DNA of 64,000 nt. Source: Sediminicola sp037203765 (lineage in GTDB: Bacteria; Bacteroidota; Bacteroidia; Flavobacteriales; Flavobacteriaceae). Each line of letters opens with the position of its first letter. Within the stretch, counting starts at the first letter, position 1. The stretch lies in assembly GCF_037203765.1 (NCBI RefSeq), contig NZ_JBBCAS010000007.1:124001-188000 (forward strand), in the 5' to 3' direction. A program made the position numbers and the translations under genes. The notes under the pieces are model-generated. The model was not told the origin of the DNA, searched no databases, and was given only the letters and a program-made list of their open reading frames with translations. This document shows positions 41,954-51,414 of the stretch, piece by piece.

Positions 41954-42820
41954 TCAATGATATAAGGAAAATAATTCTGTTGCCTTATTGTAAGTTGCTT
42001 CAAAAGTCATCCAATTTACATTGGTATCTGCCTTTTCTTTGGTGAAGTAAGACAGCATTTTTTCCGTAGGCATATTACCGGTCAATTCGTCCTTGGCCAT
42101 AGGACAACCCCCAAAACCTTGGATGGCCCCATCGAACCTTCGGCATCCAGCCTTGTAAGCTGCATCCACCTTTTCATGCCATCTGGAAGGCGTTGTGTGC
42201 AGATGCGCCCCAAATTCAATTTCCGGATATTTGGATATTAAATTTGAAAACAAATAATCGATAACTTCAGGTGTGGAAGATCCCACGGTATCTGAAAGGG
42301 ATAATATCTTAACGCCCATCGATGCCAATTTTTCCGTCCACTCCCCCACTATTTCCACATCCCAAGGATCTCCATAGGGATTACCAAAACCCATAGAAAT
42401 ATAGGTAACGACTTCTTTGTTGGCTGCATTTGCCAAGTCTAGAATTTCCTGTAGGGCTGTTACCGATTCAGCTATGGTCTTGTGGGTATTCCGCATTTGA
42501 AAATTCTCGGAAATAGAAAATGGATAACCCAAGTAATCAATGGCAGCATGCTGACAGGCATCTTCCGCCCCTCTTACATTGGCCACGATGGCCAAGAGCT
42601 TACTCTGGGACCTTGATAGATCCAATCCTGCCAAAACATCCGCGGTATCCGCCATCTGAGGTATAGCCTTTGGAGATACAAAACTGCCAAAATCTATGGT
42701 ATCAAAGCCACAACGTAAAAGGGATTGTATGTACTTAATTTTGCTTTCTGTAGGGATAAACGATTTTATTCCCTGCATGGCATCTCTTGGGCATTCTATG
42801 ATTTTGACCTTTTCGGACAT
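41954..42820 (-). CDS. hydroxymethylglutaryl-CoA lyase-like enzyme
   Basis: A 288-residue TIM-barrel enzyme of the HMGL-like family that cleaves 3-hydroxy-3-methylglutaryl-CoA to acetyl-CoA and acetoacetate, in leucine degradation. Metal site: IIECPRDAMQG at the start (Arg-Asp pair), AHLHTTPS near residue 195 (His-x-His) and the flexible catalytic loop FGGCPMAKDELTGNM with the active Cys. A family neighbour could be another acyl-CoA or citramalate-type lyase, but this loop favours HMG-CoA lyase. The LysE gene lies 31 bp upstream on the same strand. Confidence 0.88.
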   Translation of the reverse strand: MSEKVKIIECPRDAMQGIKSFIPTESKIKYIQSLLRCGFDTIDFGSFVSPKAIPQMADTADVLAGLDLSRSQSKLLAIVANVRGAEDACQHAAIDYLGYPFSISENFQMRNTHKTIAESVTALQEILDLANAANKEVVTYISMGFGNPYGDPWDVEIVGEWTEKLASMGVKILSLSDTVGSSTPEVIDYLFSNLISKYPEIEFGAHLHTTPSRWHEKVDAAYKAGCRRFDGAIQGFGGCPMAKDELTGNMPTEKMLSYFTKEKADTNVNWMTFEATYNKATELFSLYH

Positions 42821-42851
42821 GAATTCTATTTATACGATTTCAAAATTACTA

Positions 42852-43478
42852 CTATTTATCCGAAAATAAGATATAAAGTCCAATCCCTATAAATACAACA
42901 ATCTGCATCCATTTTAAAAATTGACCTACTCCCGAATGTCTTGTTATATAATTTGATATTGCTCCCGACAATAATGCTATCAGCCCAAAAATGACAAAGG
43001 ACACCAACATAAACAAAAGTCCCAATACGTAAAACTGGACTACCGTACTTAATTCTTTGCTAAACAAAAATCCAGGAAAAAAAGCCAAGAAAAATATAGT
43101 TACTTTCGGATTTAGGACATTCATGATAAACCCTTTCCTATATAGCTGCCAAAGTCCTTTTTTCGCAACGGGAGAATCACCCAATTGTATCTCTGGAGCA
43201 CTCCCATATACTTTGTACGCCAAGAAAAACAAATACAAAGCCCCCATCAACTTTATGGTAAAAAATATGGTGTCACTTTCTTTGATAATGGCCGAAATAC
43301 CGAAGGCCAACAAGGAGGTATGTATGAGACACCCGGATATTAAACCCGCAACGGTGGCCAATCCGTATTTTTTTCCATGAGCGATACTCTGCATCAACAC
43401 ATAAATATTGTCAGGGCCAGGAGCCACTGCAAGGGCAGCAGTTGCCATTATAAAGGCAGATAGAACATCGTAATTCAA
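42852..43478 (-). CDS. LysE/RhtB family amino-acid exporter
   Basis: A 208-residue inner-membrane protein with about six hydrophobic helices. The N-terminal helix followed by VAPGPDNIYVLMQSIAHGKKYGLATVAG is the LysE/RhtB signature, and FIMNVLNPKVTIFFLAFFPGF is the conserved second-half block. Family members export amino acids such as homoserine, threonine, leucine or lysine. It is the first gene of a likely two-gene unit with the HMG-CoA-lyase-like gene, so branched-chain amino-acid balance is one possible theme (inference). Confidence 0.9.
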   Translation of the reverse strand: MNYDVLSAFIMATAALAVAPGPDNIYVLMQSIAHGKKYGLATVAGLISGCLIHTSLLAFGISAIIKESDTIFFTIKLMGALYLFFLAYKVYGSAPEIQLGDSPVAKKGLWQLYRKGFIMNVLNPKVTIFFLAFFPGFLFSKELSTVVQFYVLGLLFMLVSFVIFGLIALLSGAISNYITRHSGVGQFLKWMQIVVFIGIGLYILFSDK

Positions 43479-43551
43479 TAGACAGTATTAAAAAATCGAA
43501 AATACAAATTAAGGATTATTGTTCCCCTATTTTTTATATCTTGATCAAAAA

Positions 43552-43968
43552 ATGAAAATTATATTTTCAATCACTATTGCGATAATAATAGGCATAATCC
43601 TGAGCTTTACCTCTCCAGATATAAACACCACTCCCTTGGAATACAACCATCAAAAATCACAGGATCGTGTATTGAGACATGTAGTGCTCTTCAAGTTTAA
43701 AGAAGGTACATCCCCAATGGAAGTTGCCACCATAGAAGCTGCTTTTAACACGCTTCCCAGCAAAATAAAAGCCATACATACTTTTGAATGGGGATTGAAC
43801 AATAGTCCAGAAGGACTCAACAAGGGGTTTACCCATTGTTATTTCTTAACATTTAAAACCGAAGAAGATCGCGATGTTTATTTACCTCATCCAGAACATA
43901 AAGCATTTGGAGCCCTACTCACGCCGCATTTGGAAGATGTCCTTGTAGTGGATTACTGGGCGCAGTAG
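43552..43968 (+). CDS. Dabb (stress-responsive A/B barrel) domain protein, membrane-anchored
   Basis: A 138-residue protein. The ATG at 43552 is followed by a hydrophobic anchor or signal (residues 1-20). The rest is a single Dabb ferredoxin-like domain: LRHVVLFKFKEG with the strand-1 His, a long helix (VATIEAAFNTLPSKI), FEWGLNNSPEGLNKGFTHCYFLTF and HPEHKAFGALLTPHL, all hallmarks. The family includes small dimeric lyases or cyclases, but most bacterial members are uncharacterised. An upstream in-frame start at 43519 would precede the signal peptide and is less likely. Confidence 0.85.
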   Translation: MKIIFSITIAIIIGIILSFTSPDINTTPLEYNHQKSQDRVLRHVVLFKFKEGTSPMEVATIEAAFNTLPSKIKAIHTFEWGLNNSPEGLNKGFTHCYFLTFKTEEDRDVYLPHPEHKAFGALLTPHLEDVLVVDYWAQ

Positions 43969-43987
43969 GTGTATGGTGTCAAAAGAC

Positions 43988-45022
43988 TTACGCCTTCAAT
44001 ATGGCTTTGTTGATTTTCTTGGCCAAGCCAGGGCCTTCATACACAAAACCGGTCCATACTTGGACAAGATCTGCCCCTGCAGCCAATTTTTCCAACGCAT
44101 CCTCTGCAGAATGAATACCCCCCACACCAATAATAGGAAAGGCCTTATTACTTTTTTCCGCTAGAAACCGAATAACCTCCGTACTTCGCTTTGTCAATGG
44201 CTTGCCACTTAACCCCCCCATTTCCTCGGCAAGTGTCAGATGAGATTTTAAGTTTTCCCTTCCTATGGTGGTATTTGTAGCAATAATGCCATCTATATGG
44301 GTATCCGCAACAATCTGAATAATATCAAGCAATTGACTATCTGTAAGATCAGGGGCTATTTTCAGGAGAATGGGTCTTTCATTTACATCCTTCTTCAATG
44401 CCAGCTTGGTATTCTCTTTTTTCAGTTCCTTCAACAGGGCGGTCAAAGGCTCCTTATCCTGCAATTCCCTTAGTCCAGGTGTATTGGGAGAACTCACGTT
44501 CACGACAAAGTAATCCACATAATCAAAAAGGGCATCAAAACAAATCAAGTAATCCTTAACAGCGTCCTTATTGGGTGTTACTTTGTTCTTTCCAATATTA
44601 CCTCCTATAAGAACATTATGGTCCTTCTTCAATTGTTCCACAGCCTCAAAAACACCAAGGTTGTTAAAACCCATTCTGTTGATGATTGCCTTATCGTCCT
44701 TGAGACGGAAAAGCCTTTTCTTTGGATTCCCCTCCTGTGGCTTTGGGGTAAGCGTCCCTATTTCAACAAACCCAAATCCAAAATTTGCCAATTCGTTGTA
44801 AAGCACAGCGTTCTTGTCGAATCCAGCTGCCAATCCTACCGGATTTTTGAATTTCAAACCAAATACTTCCCGTTCCAGTTTTGGATCCTCCAAAACGTAC
44901 AACGACCTGAACAATCCTGAGAAACCGATTTTCGAAAGAACCTTGATCATGGTAAACGAAAAGTGATGTACCATTTCTGGATCAAAGAGAAAAAATAGGG
45001 GTCTTAGAATGAGTTTGTACAT
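43988..45022 (-). CDS. pyrD: dihydroorotate dehydrogenase (quinone), class 2
   Basis: Membrane-associated FMN enzyme that oxidises dihydroorotate to orotate in pyrimidine synthesis, passing electrons to menaquinone. 344 residues; the N-terminal helices (residues 1-40) form the quinone tunnel of class 2. Visible motifs: KNPVGLAAGFDKNA (FMN), NRMGFNN, VNVSSPNTPGLRELQ (catalytic Ser region), PILLKIAPDL and IIATNTTI, and GVGGIHSAEDA at the phosphate site. It converges on the Dabb gene with a 19-bp gap. Confidence 0.96.
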   Translation of the reverse strand: MYKLILRPLFFLFDPEMVHHFSFTMIKVLSKIGFSGLFRSLYVLEDPKLEREVFGLKFKNPVGLAAGFDKNAVLYNELANFGFGFVEIGTLTPKPQEGNPKKRLFRLKDDKAIINRMGFNNLGVFEAVEQLKKDHNVLIGGNIGKNKVTPNKDAVKDYLICFDALFDYVDYFVVNVSSPNTPGLRELQDKEPLTALLKELKKENTKLALKKDVNERPILLKIAPDLTDSQLLDIIQIVADTHIDGIIATNTTIGRENLKSHLTLAEEMGGLSGKPLTKRSTEVIRFLAEKSNKAFPIIGVGGIHSAEDALEKLAAGADLVQVWTGFVYEGPGLAKKINKAILKA

Positions 45023-45111
45023 GGTTTGTTTGAAAATTTCAACAAAAATACAAACTCATACCATGTTGACAGTGGTATCCCTACGAATTTTTTAACACAA
45101 CATTGAAAATA

Positions 45112-45531
45112 TTATTCCGGGACAGTTCCTGCTTTCAACGGGGTACGCGCCACTTCATGGCACAATTCCAAATATCGCTGATATTGTTTCTGATTGAAAA
45201 GGCCCAAAAGCTTTTGATCATACGATAAAGAAATTTGTACTATTCTATTTTCCAGCACCTTAAATTTCACGGCCAATTCCGTTAATTCTTCCGGGGTACT
45301 TTGTGGATGGGTATCTAAAAGTTGTCTGCTCTGCAGTTCTATAGGGGATATCTCCTCTTCAAGTTTTGCTCCCAGTTCCTTCATTTTTACAACCTGTTCT
45401 GCATTCAATTGAAAAACCTGGATAATGGTCTCATCATCTTTCCCTCCAATCCCTAGGGTACAGTCTTGGGACCATCCCTGTGAGCATAGCAATAAAAACA
45501 CTATGAACAACTTTACTTGAATTAACCTCAT
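45112..45531 (-). CDS. exported helical protein of unknown function
   Basis: A 139-residue periplasmic protein: signal peptide residues 1-21 (ending GWSQD), mature start with a Cys, then charged helices (LNAEQVVKMKELGAKLEEEI, ELTELAVKFKVLENRIVQI, LGLFNQKQYQRYLELCHEV). The pattern with repeated helices and F-x-x-x-Q-Y-x-x-Y is reminiscent of Spy/CpxP-like periplasmic chaperones, without the clear LTxxQ signature. Two Cys could form a disulfide. No function assigned. Its promoter was not identified. Confidence 0.6.
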   Translation of the reverse strand: MRLIQVKLFIVFLLLCSQGWSQDCTLGIGGKDDETIIQVFQLNAEQVVKMKELGAKLEEEISPIELQSRQLLDTHPQSTPEELTELAVKFKVLENRIVQISLSYDQKLLGLFNQKQYQRYLELCHEVARTPLKAGTVPE

Positions 45532-45631
45532 GTCCCTTTTAATGTTTAATGGATTTGGTTTGCTAAGATATAAACAGAATTTAACAGTTTTCAGATCCAG
45601 TACAAATAAATAATCCGCATATGAAACAAAA

Positions 45632-45657
45632 AAGGACCACTTATTAAGGTGGCCCTT
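45632..45657 (-). terminator. terminator of the second TonB receptor gene
   Basis: AAGGACCACTT and AAGGTGGCCCTT pair with one mismatch and one wobble around a short loop; on the minus strand a T run follows. Confidence 0.65.
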
Positions 45658-45679
45658 GAAAAAATACCTATTGAAAAGT

Positions 45680-48538
45680 TTATCTGAGTGTAAAGTTTAA
45701 ACGGGCAAATAAGAAACGTCCACCAATTCCAAATTGTTGGGCCCTTCGTGACCAATCGAATCTACCTGAACTTCTGTTGCCAAAAGATTCCTCTGCCCGA
45801 TCGGGATAGATATCAAAAAGGTTATTGGCCCCCAAAGTAAAAGTTAAGGCATTGGTCGCCTTATATCCTACAGATAAATCTGTCACTACTTTAGTGCCAA
45901 ATACCTGTTGGTTGGCGATGGTGGTTGTCGCCTCAGTTACTTCTCCAAAATATACATTTCGTAAAAAGATGATGAATTTATCAGAAGTAAGGCTATTGGA
46001 CAGGTTAATTTTAGTCCTTGGAACAGCTTCTTCTAAATATACCCGACTATCCTCAGGAAAATAAGTGTCTATCAAACCGGCATTCCGAAGTACTTGTGAA
46101 GCATTGATATCCCCTACCTTCTTGGTTTTGGACAAGGTACCTGCCAAATCGGATTTTAATCGCCAAGTAGCTCCTAAATCTGTCCTATGGGTAATCACTA
46201 TATCCAATCCCTTGGATTCCGTATCAATGGCATTGGCGAAGAAGGAGGCAGCTGTAGCATTGGCCTGTCTTAGTAAGTTATCCAGCTCTGTTCCAGTACC
46301 GGGGCCCTTGAACTGACCTGTGTATACCACGCGATCATTGATCATAACAAAATATCCATCTACGGTCACCGATAAATTGGCATCTGGAATATTAGCGGTA
46401 AGCCCCAGGCTAACACTACTGGAGGTCTCTTGCTTCAGTTGAGGAATCCCCAATAAATCCGCAGCCCTACTATCATTGGCGAATGTACCCACCTCCTGTG
46501 GGTTCCCAAAATTATCGAAGATGGTAGACGTTGAATTAAAATTGATCTGATGCAGGGAGGGAGCCCTAAAACCGGTATTCACCGCTCCCCGAATGTTGAA
46601 ATTATCGGTCACCTTATAGCGTGTTGCCAATTTGAAATTTAGTGTAGATCCAAAATCACTGTAATTTTCGAATCGAGTAGCGAAACTGGCCAAAAATGCT
46701 TCAGAAAAATCGGCCTCCACATCAAAATACCCCGCTACACTACTTCGTCCCCTTGACAGTTCATTACTGGGGGCAAAGCCAGGAAAAACCTGTGAACCAC
46801 CTGGCCTACTGGCACCAAAGAAATCTTGGGAAGGTTGTTGTGAAGCTAGTTTAATGACCTGTCCATTAGCGGTATATTGCGCATATGAAGGTTCTTCCCC
46901 AGCTACAATCTCATAATTCTCTACCCTATATTCCGCTCCAAAAGCTACGTTAAGTCCGGACATCACGTCGTCAAAAAACTGGGTAATATCCAAATTGGTC
47001 GTATTCTGCGCAAAGGAAAATCCACCTGCATCAAAGGTGGTAGGCGATGCATTTTGCAATGAGGCATTGTAGGTATTCCCAATCGTATATAGGAAAGCAT
47101 TTTTTCCGTAAGTATTGCTAAAATCCACATTCCAATCCCCTACAACCCCTTTAATCCCAAGAGAAATGGACCTATCCTTGATATTGGAATTGATCTCGGG
47201 CAAGAAACCATTGATATAGGCAGGAGTATAGGTTCTACTCTGATTCGGCAATCTGTAAAATCCTGCAGAATTACCTGTTCTGGAACTTATCCCTGCAAAG
47301 GAGTAGAGCTCGGTACCACTATCATCCAAAGGCAACGAAAAATTGACAAACAGTCGTCCGCCTCTTAAAGCCGACTGGCCGACCCTCATATTAAAATCAC
47401 TTCGTTGTTGTCCCCTAGCCGTAAGTTCTGCATCTGTATTATCCGCAGATAATAAAGTCCTCAGCTCATCTTTAGTGCTTGCTCCATTTCTATTGATTCC
47501 CGCTTGATCGGTATATTGTATCACATCATTCACATCATCGTCCAACAAATTAGCAATATTATAACCGTCGTTATTGGCCACTCTTTCAACGGTGTTATAA
47601 AGATTGTAGATAGAACCTTCCCATTCTTTCATACGGCTGTAATCCTCACGCACATCAAAATCACCAGAGAAAGTTATAAAGCCACCATTTTCGCCAAGAG
47701 GAAGACCATAACTACCTGCTATATTCGTGGTCTCCCCATCAACACCCCCTGTTTGGTCGTTGGCATTTTTGGAAAAGTTGGCACCCGTTGTAACCGTAGT
47801 GGTCAATTCATTCACAGATTTGTTCAATACAATATTGATGACCCCCGCAATGGCGTCAGATCCGTATTGGGCAGCGGCACCATCACGCAATACTTCTATT
47901 CTCTGTATTGCCGCGGCAGGAATGGCATTTAAATCCGTTCCTACGCTTCCCCTACCAAAAGTTCCATTTACATTTACCAAGGAAGAGGTATGTCGCCTTT
48001 TCCCATTGATCAAGACCAATACTTGATCCGGCCCCAAACCTCTTAAAGAAGCAGGGTCAATATGATCGGTTCCATCGGAGATTGTTTGTGTATTGGAGGT
48101 AAACGAAGGAGCCACATAATTCAATATCTGATTTAGGTTTACTTGTGGAGCCACATTATTGAGCTCTTTCATGTCTATAACATCTACAGGCACAGTGCTT
48201 TCCGTTGCTGTCCTGTTTGGATTACGAGATCCAACTATAATCACCTCTGTAAGTGCTACTCCGGAAAGCAAAGTTACCCTCATAGCTGCACTGGTGGCCG
48301 GCATTTCCTTTTTTTGAAAACCAATATAAGAAAACACCAGTATATCACCGACTTCGGCATTAATGGAGAATTTTCCATCAAAATCGGTGGTTGTACCAGT
48401 TGTGGTACCCTTCTTAACAACAGAAGCACCGGGTAATGGTGCACCTTCATCATCGTAAACGGTTCCTGTTATCTGGGCACTAGCGAAGCTGAGTATGCCC
48501 AAAAACAGCACCATGAAAATTGAGTAATTTTTCTTCAT
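45680..48538 (-). CDS. TonB-dependent outer-membrane receptor
   Basis: A 952-residue outer-membrane transporter. The ATG at 48538 (MKKNYSIFMVLF) gives a signal peptide ending FASAQ; the upstream 19 codons are not signal-like. A CarboxypepD_reg domain (about 22-100) leads into the plug: VPVDVIDMKELNNVAP, LRGLGPDQVLVLINGKRRHTSSLVNVNGT, IPAAAIQRIEVLRDGAAAQYGSDAIAGVINI. The barrel ends with FLFARLNFTLR. No SusD-like lipoprotein is adjacent, so it is not a paired SusC/SusD system. The substrate is unknown. Confidence 0.92.
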   Translation of the reverse strand: MKKNYSIFMVLFLGILSFASAQITGTVYDDEGAPLPGASVVKKGTTTGTTTDFDGKFSINAEVGDILVFSYIGFQKKEMPATSAAMRVTLLSGVALTEVIIVGSRNPNRTATESTVPVDVIDMKELNNVAPQVNLNQILNYVAPSFTSNTQTISDGTDHIDPASLRGLGPDQVLVLINGKRRHTSSLVNVNGTFGRGSVGTDLNAIPAAAIQRIEVLRDGAAAQYGSDAIAGVINIVLNKSVNELTTTVTTGANFSKNANDQTGGVDGETTNIAGSYGLPLGENGGFITFSGDFDVREDYSRMKEWEGSIYNLYNTVERVANNDGYNIANLLDDDVNDVIQYTDQAGINRNGASTKDELRTLLSADNTDAELTARGQQRSDFNMRVGQSALRGGRLFVNFSLPLDDSGTELYSFAGISSRTGNSAGFYRLPNQSRTYTPAYINGFLPEINSNIKDRSISLGIKGVVGDWNVDFSNTYGKNAFLYTIGNTYNASLQNASPTTFDAGGFSFAQNTTNLDITQFFDDVMSGLNVAFGAEYRVENYEIVAGEEPSYAQYTANGQVIKLASQQPSQDFFGASRPGGSQVFPGFAPSNELSRGRSSVAGYFDVEADFSEAFLASFATRFENYSDFGSTLNFKLATRYKVTDNFNIRGAVNTGFRAPSLHQINFNSTSTIFDNFGNPQEVGTFANDSRAADLLGIPQLKQETSSSVSLGLTANIPDANLSVTVDGYFVMINDRVVYTGQFKGPGTGTELDNLLRQANATAASFFANAIDTESKGLDIVITHRTDLGATWRLKSDLAGTLSKTKKVGDINASQVLRNAGLIDTYFPEDSRVYLEEAVPRTKINLSNSLTSDKFIIFLRNVYFGEVTEATTTIANQQVFGTKVVTDLSVGYKATNALTFTLGANNLFDIYPDRAEESFGNRSSGRFDWSRRAQQFGIGGRFLFARLNFTLR

Positions 48539-48687
48539 AATAGTGTAGTTTGAGTTAATATTCCATGTAAAAGGTAAGCAATTTATCGCAATCAACTCAT
48601 AATCAGATAAATAATATTACCCTCGAAGCAAAATTTTGTAGTTCTACAATCTTCAATCAAAATTGTATTTTTGGACAAAAACCAAAC

Positions 48688-49920
48688 ATGCAGCACATCA
48701 TAAACAGATTTATCAAATATGTGACCATCGACACCCAGAGCGATTCAAATTCCAATACGACCCCCAGCACTTCCAAGCAATGGAACTTGGCCAATAAGCT
48801 GGTGGAAGAACTAAAGTCCATCGGGATGGATGATGTTGCTATTGATGAAAATGCCTACATCATGGCTACCCTGCCGAGCAACACCGACAAACAGGTCCCG
48901 ACCATAGGGTTTATATCCCATTTCGATACTTCTCCCGACTTTAGTGGTACCGATGTAAAACCTCAGATCGTAGAGAATTACGATGGAGAGGATATTGTCC
49001 TGAACAAGGAGAAAGGAATCATTTTATCGCCCTCCTATTTCGATGATCTTTTATTGTACAAAAATCAAACCCTTATTACCACAGATGGCACTACCCTTTT
49101 GGGGGCTGACGATAAGGCCGGGGTAACCGAGATTGTTACCGCGATGGAATATCTTATCAACCATCCGGAAATAGAACATGGAAAAATCAGGATAGGATTC
49201 ACCCCGGACGAGGAAATAGGGCGTGGAGCCCATAAGTTCGATGTTGCCAAATTTGGAGCCGATTGGGCCTATACCATGGATGGGAGCCAAATAGGTGAGC
49301 TGGAATATGAAAATTTCAATGCTGCCGAAGCGAAAATAACCATCCATGGAAAAAGTGTCCATCCGGGTTATGCGAAAGGAAAAATGGTGAATGCCATATT
49401 AATCGCACAAGAATTTTTGAGCCACTTGCCAACAAACGAAGTCCCACAGAAAACTACCGGCAGGGAGGGTTTTTTTCATGTGCACACCATACAGGGAGAA
49501 ATTGAGTTGGCAAACATAGAATTGATCATCAGGGACCATGATCTAAAGCATTTTGAAAAGCGCAAAAGCGATTTGCAGGCAATAGTGGACAAACTAAACA
49601 ACCAATATGACAGTTGCCTATCCTTGGAGATAAAGGACCAATATTTCAATATGAAAGAAAAGGTAGCGCCCGTATTTCACATTGTGGAACTGGCCAAGGA
49701 AGCCATGCATGCCGTAGGAGTAACCCCTATAATAAAACCAATACGAGGGGGTACGGATGGTTCCCAATTAAGTTATATGGGACTTCCCTGTCCCAATATT
49801 TTTGCAGGAGGACATAACTTTCACGGCAAATACGAATACGTACCTGTGGAAAGTATGCAAAAAGCAGTGGAGGTCATTGTAAAAATCTGTGAATTGAATT
49901 GCAGTAAAAACCAAATATGA
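48688..49920 (+). CDS. pepT: peptidase T (tripeptide aminopeptidase)
   Basis: Cytosolic M20 dizinc aminopeptidase that releases the N-terminal residue of tripeptides. 410 residues, family length. Metal motifs: GFISHFDTSPDFSG near residue 71 (His and Asp), LLGADDKAGVTEI near 138 (bridging Asp), GFTPDEEIGRGAH near 172 (catalytic Glu and metal Glu), MDGSQIGELEYE, and late IRGGTDGSQL. The stop codon overlaps the next ATG (ATGA), coupling it to the YdeI-like gene. Confidence 0.96.
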   Translation: MQHIINRFIKYVTIDTQSDSNSNTTPSTSKQWNLANKLVEELKSIGMDDVAIDENAYIMATLPSNTDKQVPTIGFISHFDTSPDFSGTDVKPQIVENYDGEDIVLNKEKGIILSPSYFDDLLLYKNQTLITTDGTTLLGADDKAGVTEIVTAMEYLINHPEIEHGKIRIGFTPDEEIGRGAHKFDVAKFGADWAYTMDGSQIGELEYENFNAAEAKITIHGKSVHPGYAKGKMVNAILIAQEFLSHLPTNEVPQKTTGREGFFHVHTIQGEIELANIELIIRDHDLKHFEKRKSDLQAIVDKLNNQYDSCLSLEIKDQYFNMKEKVAPVFHIVELAKEAMHAVGVTPIIKPIRGGTDGSQLSYMGLPCPNIFAGGHNFHGKYEYVPVESMQKAVEVIVKICELNCSKNQI

Positions 49921-50513
49921 TGGACAAAGCAGAAAAAATAGAAGCCTTTTATCTTAAGGAACAACCATTTAAGGATGGAATAGACCTCTTGCGCAGGCTG
50001 GCAAAAAAGACTGAATTGGAAGAAACTTTAAAATGGGGAGCCCCGGTCTATACGATCAAGAATAAAAATGTTTTGGGCATCATGGCCTTTAAAGAACATT
50101 TCGGACTCTGGTTTTTTAACGGGGTGTTTCTAAAAGATCCCAAAGGGGTCTTGGAAAATGCCCAAGAAGGCAAAACCAAGGCGATGAGACATTGGAAGTT
50201 TAAAAACATCGAAGAGGTTAATGAGAAGGATGTCCTGGAATATATGCAAGAAGCCATTGCCAATCAGAAAAAAGGCATGGTCCTACAGAAGGAAAAGAGC
50301 TCAAATCTGGCCATACCGGTGCTATTGAAAGAAGCGTTGGAAAGCAATCGTGAAGCAAAGATTCAATTCCAATCACTTACCCCTTACAAGCAAAAGGAAT
50401 ACTACGAGTATATATCCAGTGCAAAACAAGAAAAAACCAAACTCACACGATTGGAGAAAAGTCTGGACTTAATTTTAAAGGGAATAGGATTGAACGATTC
50501 GTACAGGAAATAA
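49917..50513 (+). CDS. YdeI/OmdA-family protein (DUF1801 plus C-terminal helical domain)
   Basis: A 198-residue cytosolic protein. Residues 1-115 form a DUF1801-like domain (LAKKTELEETLKWGAPVYTIKNKNVLGIMAFKEHFGLWFFNG). The C-terminal part (NLAIPVLLKEALESNREAKIQFQSL, PYKQKEYYEYISSAKQEKTKLTRLEK) is the Omd/YdeI helical region with the S-A-K-..-T-R motif. Members appear in oxidative or envelope stress contexts but have no proven enzymatic role. The ATG overlaps the pepT stop codon, and a second ATG follows directly. Confidence 0.85.
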   Translation: MMDKAEKIEAFYLKEQPFKDGIDLLRRLAKKTELEETLKWGAPVYTIKNKNVLGIMAFKEHFGLWFFNGVFLKDPKGVLENAQEGKTKAMRHWKFKNIEEVNEKDVLEYMQEAIANQKKGMVLQKEKSSNLAIPVLLKEALESNREAKIQFQSLTPYKQKEYYEYISSAKQEKTKLTRLEKSLDLILKGIGLNDSYRK

Positions 50514-50526
50514 ATCCCTAAAACAA

Positions 50527-50556
50527 AAAACACCGAAGGAAAACCTTCGGTGTTTT
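50527..50556 (+). terminator. bidirectional terminator between the YdeI-like gene and yajC
   Basis: AAAACACCGAAGG (50527-50539), loop AAAA, CCTTCGGTGTTTT (50544-50556): a perfect 13-bp stem with A and T runs on either side. Confidence 0.9.
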
Positions 50557-50579
50557 ATAATTTCAGTTGAAAATGATAC

Positions 50580-50873
50580 TTATTTCTTTTCCGGTTCAGG
50601 AGCATTCAATTTTTTGCTCATTTCCATTGAAATGGCGGATCGGTCAAATTTTAGTTTACCTGCCATGGTTTCCAATACACATGAAAAATCATTGTCGTTC
50701 AATTCCATGATCTTACCGTACATACCACTTTTGGTAATTACCTTATCTCCTTTTTTCAATTGTTCCGCAAATTTCTTCTCGTCTTTTTGACGTTTCATCT
50801 GTGGGCGTATCATAAAAAAATAAGCCACTACAAAAATCAATACAAGAGGAAGAAAAGGATATTGTTCTAACAT
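50580..50873 (-). CDS. yajC: preprotein translocase subunit YajC
   Basis: A 97-residue single-pass inner-membrane accessory of the SecDF complex. Residues 5-22 are the membrane helix with the signature PLVLIFVVAYFFMIRPQMKRQKD; the cytosolic part (GDKVITKSGMYGKIMELNDNDF) has the SH3-like YajC domain. The DUF1573 gene lies 8 bp upstream and nusB follows further upstream; this nusB-DUF1573-yajC order recurs in Bacteroidota. Confidence 0.95.
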   Translation of the reverse strand: MLEQYPFLPLVLIFVVAYFFMIRPQMKRQKDEKKFAEQLKKGDKVITKSGMYGKIMELNDNDFSCVLETMAGKLKFDRSAISMEMSKKLNAPEPEKK

Positions 50874-50881
50874 TTTTTAGA

Positions 50882-51361
50882 TTATTTCTTTAATGGAATA
50901 GCAGCTGTTTGAGCTCCTTTTGGGTTAACAAAGGCCTGAATTCTAAGAATCTCGGTTCCTTTGGCAGTATTTGCAGTAACTGTAACGGTCTTGGTCACTT
51001 GGTTTTGGCCGGAACCGTTGAATTTTACCAACAACTGACCCGTTTCTCCAGGAGCAATTGGCGTATTTTTTGGAAATTCTGGAACGGTGCATCCACAAGT
51101 ACTTTTTGCATCGGTGATAATCAAAGGTGCATCCCCTGTATTGGTAAAGGAAAATATGGTCTCCTGTGGTGTGTTTGCCTCTATGGTACCAAAATCATGT
51201 TCTGTTTTATCAAAACTCATGACAGGTAGGCTTTTTGCCGCTGTATCTCTCTCTGCTGCAACTTCAACGTTTTCAGCATTAATTTTAGTGGATGCTTTTT
51301 CTTTACAAGAAAATAAAGCCAGCGCAGAAACTAAGCTTAAGGTAATGACTGTTCTTTTCAT
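50882..51361 (-). CDS. DUF1573 lipoprotein
   Basis: A 159-residue lipoprotein: MKRTVITLSLVSALALFSC gives the signal and the lipobox LFSC. The ATG at 51361 is used; upstream in-frame codons (MKILNNNYSKVK) add no signal. The DUF1573 Ig-like domain has FDKTEHDFGTIEANTPQETIFSFTNTGDAPLII, SCGCT (TCGCTVPEFPK) and PGETGQLLVKFN. Such proteins are periplasmic or surface lipoproteins of unknown role. It is between nusB and yajC in one operon. Confidence 0.9.
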   Translation of the reverse strand: MKRTVITLSLVSALALFSCKEKASTKINAENVEVAAERDTAAKSLPVMSFDKTEHDFGTIEANTPQETIFSFTNTGDAPLIITDAKSTCGCTVPEFPKNTPIAPGETGQLLVKFNGSGQNQVTKTVTVTANTAKGTEILRIQAFVNPKGAQTAAIPLKK

Positions 51362-51414
51362 TTTTACTTTGCTATAATTGTTATTTAATATTTTCAAAAT
51401 TAAGGATTATTCTT

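Noticed and set aside
45680..48538. SusC of a SusC/SusD polysaccharide-uptake pair
   Set aside because: No SusD-like lipoprotein is adjacent on either side, and no glycoside hydrolase cluster surrounds it.
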